Assembly (NCBI RefSeq): GCF_002531575.1
Contig: NZ_NWTI01000004.1
Location: 1-64,000, forward strand
Reading direction: 5' to 3'
DNA: 64,000 bases
Source of the DNA: Bradyrhizobium sp. Y36
GTDB taxonomy: Bacteria; Pseudomonadota; Alphaproteobacteria; Rhizobiales; Xanthobacteraceae
Made by a program: the position numbers and the translations under genes. Shown here piece by piece: positions 9,933 to 18,339 of this stretch. Positions within the stretch are counted from its first letter, which is position 1. Every line of letters begins with the position of its first letter. The notes under the pieces are model-generated. The model was not told where the DNA came from and made no database searches. It saw nothing but the letters and a program-made list of their open reading frames with translations.

Positions 9933-10748
9933 CTATATCACGGCCATGGTCCTGTTCTTGAGATCCGTCACCAGCATCAGGCCGGGCGAATGCGTGATCG
10001 CGAACGGAAGCTTGGCCGCGTTGATCACCGATTGCGGCGTCACACCGCAGGCCCAGAACACCGGAATCTCGTCGTCGGCCACCGGCACCGGATCGCCATA
10101 GTCGGGCTTGGCAATGTCCTTGATGCCGATCAGGTGCGGATGACCGAGATGCACGGGCGCCCCGTGCACGGCGGGGTAGCGCGAGGTGATCTGCACCGCG
10201 CGGATCGCGTCCGCGGGCTTGAACGGGCGCATCGACACCACCATGGGGCCGGCGAACGGACCGGCCTCGCCGCAGGCGATGTTGGTGCGGTACATCGGCA
10301 CGCGCACATTGTGCTCGATGTGGCGGATCGGCATGCCCTCGTCGAGCAGCGCCTCTTCGAACGAGAACGAGCAGCCGAGCACGAAAGTCACGAGATCGTC
10401 GCGCCAATGCTTCGTCACATCGGTCGGCTCGTCCACCACCTCGCCGTCGCGCCAGACACGGTAGCGGGGCACATCGGTACGGATGTCGAGATCGGCGCCG
10501 AGCGAAGGGATGAAAGGACTGCCGACGTCGGACATGCCGATGATCGGGCACGGCTTCGGATTGAGCTGGCAGAAGCGGTGAAAGGCGCCGGCATATTCGG
10601 CCGGCAGGATCGCCAGATTGCCCTGAACGAAACCAGGGGCGGCGCCGGCGGTGGAAGCGACCAGCCCTTCGCGATAGGCGAGCCGGGCCTTGCGGCTCGG
10701 GAGGGTGTCGGGCGTTTCAGTTTGCTGCGTTGCCACCAAAACAGTCAT
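9933..10748 (-). CDS. Putative hydro-lyase, DUF1445 family
   Basis: 271 residues, normal for the family. Recognisable blocks are [56 protein letters not shown] and the C-terminal WACGVTPQS...[11 protein letters not shown]. The family is annotated as putative hydro-lyases and has no well-settled reaction. It is cytosolic, with no signal peptide. It is transcribed away from a LysR regulator across a short gap holding a clean T-N11-A palindrome, so it is a likely LysR target, possibly together with the importer genes downstream. Confidence 0.85.
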   Translation of the reverse strand: MTVLVATQQTETPDTLPSRKARLAYREGLVASTAGAAPGFVQGNLAILPAEYAGAFHRFCQLNPKPCPIIGMSDVGSPFIPSLGADLDIRTDVPRYRVWRDGEVVDEPTDVTKHWRDDLVTFVLGCSFSFEEALLDEGMPIRHIEHNVRVPMYRTNIACGEAGPFAGPMVVSMRPFKPADAIRAVQITSRYPAVHGAPVHLGHPHLIGIKDIAKPDYGDPVPVADDEIPVFWACGVTPQSVINAAKLPFAITHSPGLMLVTDLKNRTMAVI

Positions 10749-10830
10749 GAGAGCGACCTGCCTATAAACTCGACAAAGACAGCCAACACCAAGCGTGCTA
10801 TAAAGTCTAATCGTCGTTTCTAATCAATCT

Positions 10831-10849
10831 CGATAAATATAATTTATCG
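10831..10849. promoter_or_regulatory. Perfect 8+3+8 palindrome, candidate LysR operator
   Basis: CGATAAAT-ATA-ATTTATCG is a perfect inverted repeat whose core fits the LysR-family T-N11-A rule. It is in the AT-rich gap between lysR (ATG 19 bases to the right) and the divergent DUF1445 gene (start about 80 bases to the left). This is the usual position for autoregulation plus activation of the divergent unit. Confidence 0.7.
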
Positions 10850-10867
10850 ACTGGGAAAATCCTTCCA

Positions 10868-11785
10868 ATGCTGGACTTCAGGTCGATCGAGACGTTCCTC
10901 TGGGTTGTGAAGCTCGGCAGCTTTCGAGGCGCCGCCCAGCGCCTCAACACGACGCAGCCGGCGATCTCCCAGCGCATCGCCCAGCTCGAGCGCGAGATGG
11001 GCGTGAAGCTCCTCAATCGCGATCATCGCGTGGCTTCGCCGACCCCGAGCGGCCGGCAGATGATGGTCTATGCGGAGAAACTGATCGGCCTGCGCGCGCA
11101 GATGATGGCGGAGATCGGCGACCGCTCGGCAATGCGCGGCGTGATGCGGCTCGGCGTTGCCGAGACCATCGTGCACACCTGGCTGCCGCGCCTCGTGAAG
11201 AGCGTCAACCAGGTCTATCCGAACCTGTCGCTGGAGATCGAAGTCGACATCACGCCGAACCTGACCGCGCGCCTGCTCGCGCAGGAGATCGAGCTTGCGT
11301 TCGTCGTCGGGCCGCTATCCGCCTCCGGCGTGCACAACCGCGTGCTCGCCGATTATCCGATCGGGTTTCTCGCAAGTCCCTCGCTCGGCCTCGGCAAGGG
11401 CCCGGTGACGCCGGCGGAGCTCGCGCGGTTTCCGATCATCACCTTTCCCCGCAAGACCAAGCCCTACGAGGTCGTGCGCGAGGTGTTCGACCGGCCCGAA
11501 CTGCCGCCGATCCGCCTGCATGCCTCCGCTTCGCTGGCCACCGTCATCCACATGGCGGTCGAGGGGCTCGGCGTCGCCGTGATCCCCGATGCCATCGTCG
11601 AGAACGAGCTCGCCGACGGGCGGCTGCAATTGCTCGACACCGATCTTGCCATTGCGCCGCTGACCTTCACCGCAAGCTGGCTCGCCTCGCCCGACGTCGT
11701 CGCGGTGGAGCGCGTCGCCGAGCTTGCACGGCAGATTGCGCAGAGCAGCCTCGCGGTTGACGCGCCCGCGCTGGCGGGTCATTGA
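10868..11785 (+). CDS. LysR-family transcriptional regulator
   Basis: 305 residues. The N-terminal winged helix-turn-helix is standard: MLDFRSIETFLWVVKLGSF, then AAQRLNTTQPAISQRIAQLE. A linker helix and a periplasmic-binding-protein-like effector domain follow. It sits between the divergent DUF1445/importer unit and the plus-strand M20 hydrolase, whose frame begins at its stop. It probably senses the compound handled by these genes; a small carboxylic acid or amide is a guess. The ATG at 10868 is 19 bases from the candidate operator. Confidence 0.92.
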   Translation: MLDFRSIETFLWVVKLGSFRGAAQRLNTTQPAISQRIAQLEREMGVKLLNRDHRVASPTPSGRQMMVYAEKLIGLRAQMMAEIGDRSAMRGVMRLGVAETIVHTWLPRLVKSVNQVYPNLSLEIEVDITPNLTARLLAQEIELAFVVGPLSASGVHNRVLADYPIGFLASPSLGLGKGPVTPAELARFPIITFPRKTKPYEVVREVFDRPELPPIRLHASASLATVIHMAVEGLGVAVIPDAIVENELADGRLQLLDTDLAIAPLTFTASWLASPDVVAVERVAELARQIAQSSLAVDAPALAGH

Positions 11786-11817
11786 AAAAGGCGCCGGACA
11801 ATCGAGAGACCCACCGC

Positions 11818-13068
11818 ATGAGCCGAGCCGTCACGAACCTGCAAATCGATTCTGCCCGCCTGTGGGGCTCCATCCACGAGACCGCGCAATTCGGCGCGAC
11901 CGCCAAGGGCGGCGTGCGGCGGCTGACGCTGAGCGCCGAGGACAAGCAGGTGCGCGACTGGTTCCGCAAGGCCTGCGAGGACGCCGGCCTCGAGGTGCAC
12001 ACCGACGCGCTGGGATCGCAGTTCGGCCTGCGCAAGGGGCGCGACATGTCGAAGCTGCCGGTCGGCATCGGCTCGCATCTCGACACCCAGCCGACCGGCG
12101 GCAAGTATGACGGCATCCTGGGCACGCTGGGCGCGCTGGAAGTGATCCGCACGCTGAACGATGCCGGCATCGAGACCGACGCGCCGATCTGCGTCGTCAA
12201 CTGGACCAACGAGGAAGGCTCGCGCTTCGCGCCTGCGATGATGGCCTCCGCGGCCTATGTCGGCGATTTTACCACCGATGACATTTTGTCGCGCAAGGAC
12301 ATCGACGGCACCACCGTCAGCCAGGCGCTCGACAGCATCGGCTATCGCGGCGACAAGCCGGTCGGCTTCCAGAAGCTCGGCTGCTTTGTCGAGCTGCACA
12401 TCGAGCAGGGTCCGATCCTGGAGGCCGAGGGCAAGACCATCGGCGTCGTCGATTCCGGCCAGGGCGTGCTCTGGTACGACGGCAAGATTTCCGGCTTCGA
12501 GAGCCATGCGGGCTCGACGCCGATGCCGCTGCGCCGCGATGCGCTGGCGACGCTCTCCGAGATCGTGCTTGCGATGGAAGCCGTCGCGAAGAAGCACGGG
12601 CCGAACGCGGTGGGCACCATCGGCGAGGCCGTGATCGCAAACCCCTCGCGCAACGTCATTCCCGGCGAGATCGCCTTCACCATGGATTGCCGCAGCGCCG
12701 ATGCCGCCATCATGGACGCGCTCGACCGCGATCTGCGCACAGCGATTGCCGAGATCTCCGCGCGCCGCAGGGTCGAGGTGAAGATCGACCTGGTCTGGCG
12801 CAAGCCGCCGACCCATTTCGATCCCAAGCTCATTGCGGCGGTCGAGAGCGCGGCGAAGACGCTCGGCTATTCCTCGCGCCGCATCACCTCCGGCGCCGGC
12901 CACGACGCCTGCAACCTCAATACCATCATCCCGGCCGCGATGGTGTTCGTGCCCTGCAAGGACGGCATCAGCCACAACGAGCTGGAGGACGCGACGCAAC
13001 CCGACTGCGCCGCCGGCACCAACGTTCTCATGCATACCGTGCTGGCGATCGCCGGCGTCGCGTCCTGA
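11818..13068 (+). CDS. M20-family amidohydrolase (N-carbamoyl-L-amino-acid hydrolase / allantoate amidohydrolase type)
   Basis: About 416 residues from the ATG at 11818, with GAGAGA eight bases upstream; a TTG at 11782 overlapping the lysR stop is possible. Metal-binding blocks of the HyuC/AllC branch are visible: GSHLDTQPTGGKYDGILG, TNEEGSRF, ELHIEQGP, the dimerisation segment FESHAGSTPMPLRRDA, and GAGHDACNL near the end. It should hydrolyse an N-carbamoyl or ureido group, releasing CO2 and ammonia. The context of hydroxyacid dehydrogenases fits ureidoglycolate-like or N-carbamoyl substrates, but no allantoin genes are nearby, so the substrate is open. Confidence 0.87.
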   Translation: MSRAVTNLQIDSARLWGSIHETAQFGATAKGGVRRLTLSAEDKQVRDWFRKACEDAGLEVHTDALGSQFGLRKGRDMSKLPVGIGSHLDTQPTGGKYDGILGTLGALEVIRTLNDAGIETDAPICVVNWTNEEGSRFAPAMMASAAYVGDFTTDDILSRKDIDGTTVSQALDSIGYRGDKPVGFQKLGCFVELHIEQGPILEAEGKTIGVVDSGQGVLWYDGKISGFESHAGSTPMPLRRDALATLSEIVLAMEAVAKKHGPNAVGTIGEAVIANPSRNVIPGEIAFTMDCRSADAAIMDALDRDLRTAIAEISARRRVEVKIDLVWRKPPTHFDPKLIAAVESAAKTLGYSSRRITSGAGHDACNLNTIIPAAMVFVPCKDGISHNELEDATQPDCAAGTNVLMHTVLAIAGVAS

Positions 13069-13080
13069 CCGGAGAGAGCC

Positions 13081-13992
13081 ATGCGCGGAGTTTTCGTCGA
13101 CGCCAACGAGGCCCTCGCCGCGATCATGGAGCGGCTGGAGAAGCCCGGTGATCCCAAGGTGCGGATCAACCGGGATCCCGACATCAAGCCGGAGCAATAT
13201 CCGGAAGTTCTCGGCGGCGCCGAGATCGCGATCGTCGACCACACCGCGCTGCCGACCGAGGTCGCGAAGAAGTGCCCAGGGTTGAAGCACGTCGTATTCC
13301 TCGGCACCGGCGCGCGCAGCTATATGAACCCGGAGGAGCTTAGCCAGCTCGGCATCTCCGTGCATCTGATCAAGGGCTACGGCGACACGGCGGTCGCGGA
13401 ATCCGCGATCGCGCTGATGTGGGCCTCGGCGCGCGTCATCGCGATGATGGACCGCGAGATGCGCGCGGGCAGCTGGCTGCGCGAGGACGGCATGCAGCTC
13501 ACCGGCAAGACGCTCGGCTTGATCGGCTTCGGCGGCATCGCAGCCGAGGTCGCGCGCATCGCGTCCGGCAGCGGCATGAAGGTGATCGCATGGAACCGCT
13601 CGCCGAAGAGCCATCCGGGCGTCGAGTTCACCGATCTCGATACGGTGCTGGCCAGAAGCGACGTCGTGTCGCTGCATCTGCTGCTCAACGACGAGACGCG
13701 CGGCATGATCACGCGCGACAAGATCGCGAAGATGAAGCCGGGCGTCATTCTCGTCAACACCGCCCGCGCCGCCATCGTCGACGAGCAGGCGATGATCGAT
13801 GCGCTGAAGTCGGGCCATATCCGCCATGCCGGCCTCGACGTCTTCAACATCGAGCCGCTGCCTGCGGATCATCCGCTGACCAGGATTCCGAACGTGACGC
13901 TGTCGGCGCATTCGGCCTTCCGCACGCCGGAGGCGAGCGAGAACCTGATTGAAGCGGCATGGATCCATTGCCGCCGGATCGTGAATTCGTAG
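13081..13992 (+). CDS. D-isomer-specific 2-hydroxyacid dehydrogenase
   Basis: 303 residues, with a GGAGAGA ribosome site just before the ATG. The C-terminal NAD-binding domain has GLIGFGGIAAEVA as dinucleotide motif, followed by LHLLLNDETRGMI and NTARAAIVDE (catalytic Arg region). The catalytic His occurs in LSAHSAFRTPEA. It interconverts a 2-keto and a D-2-hydroxy acid with NAD(H). It is 12 bases after the M20 hydrolase, so probably in the same operon. Glyoxylate/hydroxypyruvate or a phosphoglycerate-like acid are reasonable substrates; none can be proved here. Confidence 0.88.
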   Translation: MRGVFVDANEALAAIMERLEKPGDPKVRINRDPDIKPEQYPEVLGGAEIAIVDHTALPTEVAKKCPGLKHVVFLGTGARSYMNPEELSQLGISVHLIKGYGDTAVAESAIALMWASARVIAMMDREMRAGSWLREDGMQLTGKTLGLIGFGGIAAEVARIASGSGMKVIAWNRSPKSHPGVEFTDLDTVLARSDVVSLHLLLNDETRGMITRDKIAKMKPGVILVNTARAAIVDEQAMIDALKSGHIRHAGLDVFNIEPLPADHPLTRIPNVTLSAHSAFRTPEASENLIEAAWIHCRRIVNS

Positions 13993-14100
13993 GTGGGTTA
14001 GCCCTGCAGATGCGCGAAGCGCATCAGCGGGGCGTAACCCGCCGCCGTCTATTTTCGCGGAGACAGAAGAGGTGGATTACGCTTCGCTAACCCACCCTAC
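13989..14100. repeat. Palindromic intergenic repeat, family C
   Basis: GTAGGTGGGTTA (13989-14000) and TAACCCACCCTAC (14088-14100) are the outer arms. Internal complementary pieces are GCGCGAAGCGC and the GGATTACGCTTCGCTAA stretch. It begins on the stop codon of the hydroxyacid dehydrogenase gene and separates it from the Ldh-family gene. Confidence 0.7.
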
Positions 14101-14138
14101 GCTTCCCGCCATATCGTGAAGGGACAAGAGCTACGACA

Positions 14139-15212
14139 ATGGCCGACTACCGCACCATCAAGGCAGAGCCACTCACCAACGCCATCCGCGCCATTGTCAA
14201 AGCCGGCGGTTCCTCGGACCGCGAGGCCGAGCTGGTGTCCACCAATCTCGTCGAGGCCAATCTCAAGGGCCACGACTCCCACGGCGTCGGCATGATCCCG
14301 CGCTACGTCCAGAGCGTCACCAATGGCGGTCTCGCCGTGAATGCGCACGTCAAGGTCGTGCTCGACACCGGCCCGCTTCTCACCCTCGACGGCCTCACCG
14401 GCTACGGCCAGGTGATCGGCCATGAAGCGATGGAGCTGGCGGCCGAACGCGCCAAGAAGAACGGCGTGTGCCTCGTCGGCCTCTCCAACTCACACCATAT
14501 CGGCCGCATCGGCCATTGGGCCGAGCAGTGCATCGACCACGGGCTGGTCTCGATCCACTTCGTCAACGTGATCTCGCGCCCGATCGTGGCGCCCTGGGGC
14601 GGCAGCGATCCGCGCCACGGCACCAACCCGTTCTGCGTCGGCATCCCGCGCAGGGGCAAAGAGCCGATCGTGCTCGACTTCGCCACCAGCCGGATCGCGC
14701 AAGGCAAGACCCGCGTTGCCCACAACAAGGGCGTCGCGCTCGAGCCCGGCACCATCATCGACAATGAAGGCAAGCCCACGACCAACCCGCGCTACACCGT
14801 GATCCCGCCCTACGGCGCCATCCTGCCTTTCGGCGAGCACAAGGGTTCGGGGCTCGCGCTGGTTTGCGAGATCCTCGGCGGCGCGCTCTCCGGCGGGCAG
14901 GTGGTCAAGGGCCCGTCCGACGGCAAGTACAACGTCCTCAACGGCATGCTCTCGATCGTGATCGATCCCGGCAAGCTCGGCACCGGCGAAAACCTCGCGC
15001 GCGAGGTCGAAAGTTTTGTCGCCTGGCATACCGGCTCACCGCCGGCGCCTGGCGTCGAGAAGGTCAAGATCGCCGGCGAGCCCGAACGCGAGACCAAGAG
15101 GAAGCGCCTCGCCGAAGGCATTCCAGTCGATCCGACCACCTGGCAGGAGATCATCGAGGCCGCAAAGAAGTTCGGGCTGGACCAGGCGGCGATCGAGAAG
15201 ATCGTCAGCTAG
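14139..15212 (+). CDS. Malate/L-lactate dehydrogenase family oxidoreductase (Ldh2/YlbC/ComC type)
   Basis: 357 residues. The family is clear from NLVEANLKGHDSHGVGMIPRYV, the SNSHHIGRIGHWAEQ block with the catalytic His, PFCVGIPRRGKEPIVLDFATS and PFGEHKGSGLALVCEIL. These NAD(P)H-dependent enzymes reduce 2-keto acids (pyruvate, ureidoglycolate, sulfolactate, delta-1-piperideine carboxylate). Beside an HyuC/AllC-like hydrolase, the ureidoglycolate dehydrogenase branch is one possibility, not proved. A repeat separates it from the upstream genes, so it may have its own promoter. Confidence 0.87.
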   Translation: MADYRTIKAEPLTNAIRAIVKAGGSSDREAELVSTNLVEANLKGHDSHGVGMIPRYVQSVTNGGLAVNAHVKVVLDTGPLLTLDGLTGYGQVIGHEAMELAAERAKKNGVCLVGLSNSHHIGRIGHWAEQCIDHGLVSIHFVNVISRPIVAPWGGSDPRHGTNPFCVGIPRRGKEPIVLDFATSRIAQGKTRVAHNKGVALEPGTIIDNEGKPTTNPRYTVIPPYGAILPFGEHKGSGLALVCEILGGALSGGQVVKGPSDGKYNVLNGMLSIVIDPGKLGTGENLAREVESFVAWHTGSPPAPGVEKVKIAGEPERETKRKRLAEGIPVDPTTWQEIIEAAKKFGLDQAAIEKIVS

Positions 15213-15234
15213 CAAGAACGATACAAATCGCTCG

Positions 15235-15360
15235 GCATCATCCCGGCCTCCTGCACAGTCGCGCAGGGCGATATGGACTGATGCGAAGCTCCCGGAGCGG
15301 ATTTGAACCGGTCTGCGTCGTCTTGCGACAACGCGGATATCCCGGTCCCCATCCGCCCCC
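15235..15360 (-). other. Structured intergenic element, candidate small RNA (unassigned)
   Basis: This gap is rich in base-pairing segments that fit the minus strand best. One is a seven-pair hairpin with a GCAA tetraloop at 15315-15334, which has a G-U pair on the minus strand but a C-A mismatch if read on the plus strand. Others are GCGGAT paired with ATCCGC just before it, GCTC/GAGC after it, and GCATCA/TGATGC at the far side. Between them is GGTTCAAATCC, like a tRNA T-loop. No acceptor stem closes properly, so I do not call a tRNA. It could be a small RNA, a tRNA relic or a leader of the next gene in antisense. Confidence 0.35.
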
Positions 15361-15369
15361 GAGGTTTAC

Positions 15370-16011
15370 ATGTTCTCACGTCTCGCAAAGCTCGTGTCCG
15401 GCTCGACCGAGCCGTCACTCGCGGCCGACTTCCACCGGCAACGGCTCGCGATCTATGAAAGCGAGCTGGGCGAGCCCGAGCATACCATCACTGACAGCGC
15501 CGATCGCCGCATCGACATCCACGCCTTTGGCCGCGACTTCGTGCCGGCGTGCCAGGAGGGCTCCGACGAAGGCTACGTCCTGCTCACCAACGGCATGAGC
15601 GAGCAACGGATGCCGGGGGTGCGTGGGGATTCGAAGCTTCGTGCCGAGCTGATGTGGTACGTCCGCGAGCCGACGCCGGATGTTTGCGACAATTTGCGCT
15701 GGCTCGCCAATTTGCCGTTCATCGACACGACCTGGTTCGGCTTCGGTCACCGCGTCGCGTTGCCGAGGCCGCCGGTTGCCGGAACGGAGTTCCAGACGTT
15801 CTTGTTTCTCACTCCGATCATCGGCCCCGACAAGAGCATCGCCGAGACGCTGGAGATCGCGGGCGATCCCGTGGAGATCCTGACAGTGAACCTGATCTCG
15901 GATCGGGAGCTCGGGCTCATCAAGTCCAGGGGGCTCGATCCGTTCCTCGACCTGCTCGACGAGAACGACTATCCGCCGATCTTCGATCCGGCGCGGAAGT
16001 CGTATGTGTAG
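15370..16011 (+). CDS. SUFU-domain (suppressor of fused-like) protein
   Basis: 213 residues, soluble. The sequence follows the bacterial SUFU family: an early acidic region (YESELGEPEHTITDSAD), VLLTNGMSEQRM, ELMWYV, LANLPFIDTTWFGFGHRVALP, FLFLTPIIGPDKS, and a C-terminal motif (ILTVNLISDRELGLIKSRGLDPFLDLL). The role of bacterial SUFU proteins is poorly known; some are linked to toxin immunity or protein interaction. It stands alone between two non-coding elements, so context gives no help. Confidence 0.75.
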   Translation: MFSRLAKLVSGSTEPSLAADFHRQRLAIYESELGEPEHTITDSADRRIDIHAFGRDFVPACQEGSDEGYVLLTNGMSEQRMPGVRGDSKLRAELMWYVREPTPDVCDNLRWLANLPFIDTTWFGFGHRVALPRPPVAGTEFQTFLFLTPIIGPDKSIAETLEIAGDPVEILTVNLISDRELGLIKSRGLDPFLDLLDENDYPPIFDPARKSYV

Positions 16012-16021
16012 CAAACACCGC

Positions 16022-16166
16022 CGTCGTCCCGGACAAGCGCAGCGAAGCGGAGCGCTGATCCGGGACCTATAACCACAGGGAGTGGTTTGACGAAGACTCA
16101 CGGTTACCAGTTCACGCAACAACCTCTGCCTGGGGTTATGGGTCCCTGCTTTCGCAGGGACGACAG
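16022..16166. repeat. Palindromic intergenic repeat, family D
   Basis: CGTCGTCCCGGACAAGCG at the left matches the right-hand arm TCCCTGCTTTCGCAGGGACGAC. An inner pair is GATCCGGGACCTATAACCACAGG with CCTGGGGTTATGGGTCC. It lies between the SUFU gene and the convergent tartrate dehydrogenase gene. Related but shorter pieces with the same CGTGTCCCGGAC start occur at 19768-19909, 25551-25585 and 45551-45606. Confidence 0.7.
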
Positions 16167-16207
16167 CAGAGTTTTGTCGCGGCGCCGGCGCTAGCTAGCC
16201 TTTCACC

Positions 16208-17281
16208 TCAATCCACCATATCCGCGACCGCCTTGCCGCACGCCGTGGTGTCGGCATTGCCGCCGAGATCCTTGGTGCGCAGCGTGCGTTCGGCGAGCGT
16301 GCGCTCGATCGCATCGACGATCGACTTGCCGGCGACCTTCTCGCCGAGATGCTCCAGCATCATCGCGCCCGACCAGATCGCGCCGATCGGGTTGGCGATG
16401 CCCTGCCCTGCGATGTCGGGCGCCGAGCCGTGCACCGGCTCGAACACCGACGGAAAATCACCCTCGGGATTGATGTTGCCCGACGGCGCGATGCCGATGG
16501 TGCCGGTGCAGGCCGGGCCGAGGTCGGAGAGGATGTCGCCAAACAGGTTGGAGCCGACCACGACGTCGAACCAGTCCGGATGCAGCACGAAGTTCGCGGT
16601 CAGGATGTCGATGTGGTACTTGTCCCACTTCACGCCCGGAAACTTCTTGGCCATCGCCTCCACGCGTTCGTCCCAATAGGGCATGGTGATGGAGATGCCG
16701 TTGGACTTGGTCGCGGAGGTCAGGTGCTTCTTCGGCCGCGACTGGGCAAGCTCGAAGGCAAACTTCAGGATGCGGTCGACGCCGGTGCGGGTCATCACCG
16801 TCTGCTGCGTCACGAACTCGCGGTCGGTGTCCGGGAACATGCGGCCGCCGACGGAGGAATACTCGCCTTCGGTGTTCTCGCGCACCACCCAGAAATCGAT
16901 GTCGCCGGGCTTGCGGCCTGCCAGCGGCGACGGCACGCCGGGCATCAGCCGCACCGGGCGCAGATTCACATACTGGTCGAACTCCCGGCGAAACTTGATC
17001 AGCGAGCCCCACAGCGAGACGTGATCCGGAATCTTCGCCGGCCAACCGACCGCACCGAAATAGATCGCGTCGTGCTTGCCGATCTTCTCCTTCCAGTCGT
17101 CGGGCATCATCTGACCGTGCTTCTCGTAATAGTCCCAGGACGAGAAGTCGAAATGGTCGAAATGAAGGGAGACCCCGTGCTTCTTCGCCGCAGCCTCCAG
17201 GACGCGCAGGCCCTCGGGCATCACTTCCTTGCCGATGCCATCGCCGGGAATAACCGCGATCCGGTATTGTTTCTTGCTCAT
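16208..17281 (-). CDS. Tartrate dehydrogenase / isopropylmalate-dehydrogenase-family oxidoreductase
   Basis: 357 residues from the ATG at 17281 (MSKKQYRIAVIPGDGIGKEV). Family motifs: the N-terminal phosphate-binding PGDGIG, FGAVGWPAKIPDHVSLWG, DFWVVRENTEGEYSSVGG, and the metal-binding DILSDLGPACTGTIGIAPSGNINPEG. The ENTEGEYS version and FRREFDQYVNLRP match the TtuC/DmlA branch acting on tartrate and D-malate rather than LeuB. It carries out NAD-dependent oxidation, with or without decarboxylation. It is divergent from an SDR gene over about 157 bp, which contains TGCA-rich segments near 17350. Confidence 0.87.
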   Translation of the reverse strand: MSKKQYRIAVIPGDGIGKEVMPEGLRVLEAAAKKHGVSLHFDHFDFSSWDYYEKHGQMMPDDWKEKIGKHDAIYFGAVGWPAKIPDHVSLWGSLIKFRREFDQYVNLRPVRLMPGVPSPLAGRKPGDIDFWVVRENTEGEYSSVGGRMFPDTDREFVTQQTVMTRTGVDRILKFAFELAQSRPKKHLTSATKSNGISITMPYWDERVEAMAKKFPGVKWDKYHIDILTANFVLHPDWFDVVVGSNLFGDILSDLGPACTGTIGIAPSGNINPEGDFPSVFEPVHGSAPDIAGQGIANPIGAIWSGAMMLEHLGEKVAGKSIVDAIERTLAERTLRTKDLGGNADTTACGKAVADMVD

Positions 17282-17438
17282 CGAGAACGTCCTTGATTGG
17301 TCCGGCAGCCGCCGTCTTTTTGACCGCACTGCAATGGACCAAACGCAGCGGCAGTGCAACGCTGCACTGCAATGTTGACCGTGGCGCGGCCGAGCGCCTA
17401 CTGATTTGATCCTGTTCCCATCCCGCGAGTAACCCCTC

Positions 17439-18215
17439 ATGGATCTGCATCTGCGTGGCAAGCGCGTCCTGATCACTGGCGCGTCCAAGGGCATTGGCGC
17501 CGCCGCGGCCGAGGCGTTTGCCGAGGAAGGCGCAAACCTCCTGCTCGCTGCCCGCAGCGGCGACCAGCTCACGGTGCTGGCCGAGCGCCTGCGCTCCGCG
17601 CACCAGATCGACGCCGCAACCAGCGTCGTCGATCTGCGCAGGCCAGAGGATTTGGCGCGGCTCGCCAGGGAGGCCGCCGACATCGACGTGCTCGTCAACA
17701 ATGCCGGCGACATCCCCGGCGGCTCGATCGACAAGATCGACGAAGCCACCTGGCGGCACGCCTGGGAATTGAAGGTGTTCGGCTATATCAACCTGACGCG
17801 GCAGATCTACGCACAGATGAAAGCGAAGGGCGGCGGCGTGATCGTCAACGACATCGGTGCTGCCGGCGAAAAGTTCGACGCCAACTACGTCTGCGGCAGC
17901 ACCGGCAATGCCGCCCTGATGGCCTTCACCCGCGCGCTCGGCGGCAAAAGCCTTGCCGACAATATCCGCGTGGTCGGCATCAATCCCGGCCCTGTCGGCA
18001 CCGATCGCCACGTCACGCTGCTGAAGACGCGGGCCAAGCACCAGCTCGGCGACGAAAGCCGCTACAAGGAATTCCAGAAGAGCCTGCCGCTCGGGCGGCC
18101 TGCGCATGCGCGCGAGATCGGCGACCTCATGGCATTCCTGGCCTCGGATCGCGCGGGGTATACGTCGGGCGTGATCTACACGGTGGACGGCGGCATCAGC
18201 GCCGGCTGGGGTTGA
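17439..18215 (+). CDS. SDR-family protein with atypical catalytic site
   Basis: 258 residues. The Rossmann start ITGASKGIGAAAAEAF and the structural VNNAG at 86-90 are intact, and the C-terminal GYTSGVIYTVDGG is that of classical SDR proteins. However, the active-site YxxxK reads Y150-V-C-G-S154, so the lysine is a serine, and the upstream catalytic serine position holds Gly/Ala (VNDIGAAG). It may be an SDR with altered chemistry or a binding protein. It stands between the divergent tartrate dehydrogenase gene and an amidase on its own strand, separated from the latter by a repeat. Confidence 0.82.
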   Translation: MDLHLRGKRVLITGASKGIGAAAAEAFAEEGANLLLAARSGDQLTVLAERLRSAHQIDAATSVVDLRRPEDLARLAREAADIDVLVNNAGDIPGGSIDKIDEATWRHAWELKVFGYINLTRQIYAQMKAKGGGVIVNDIGAAGEKFDANYVCGSTGNAALMAFTRALGGKSLADNIRVVGINPGPVGTDRHVTLLKTRAKHQLGDESRYKEFQKSLPLGRPAHAREIGDLMAFLASDRAGYTSGVIYTVDGGISAGWG

Positions 18216-18224
18216 GTATTGCCG

Positions 18225-18311
18225 CCATTGCGAGCGCAGCGAAGCAATCCAGAAATGCCTCCGGAGCAACCAGCCTGGATTGCTTCGTCGCTTCGCTCCT
18301 CGCAATGACGA
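18225..18311. repeat. Palindromic intergenic repeat, family E
   Basis: CATTGCGAGCGCAGCGAAGCAATCCAG (within 18226-18252) pairs with CTGGATTGCTTCG...CTCCTCGCAATGACG (18275-18310). A second copy with the arm types swapped is at 54156-54242. It separates the SDR gene from the amidase gene. Confidence 0.78.
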
Positions 18312-18339
18312 GCCTGGCATAGACATAGGAGTAAAGTAA

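Noticed and set aside
11779..13968. 729-codon open frame opposite the M20 hydrolase and hydroxyacid dehydrogenase genes
   Set aside because: Shadow of real genes with strong motifs on the plus strand.
15285..15360. tRNA gene suggested by a GGTTCAAATCC T-loop
   Set aside because: No seven-pair acceptor stem or anticodon arm of proper form was found, so it was kept only as a structured element.
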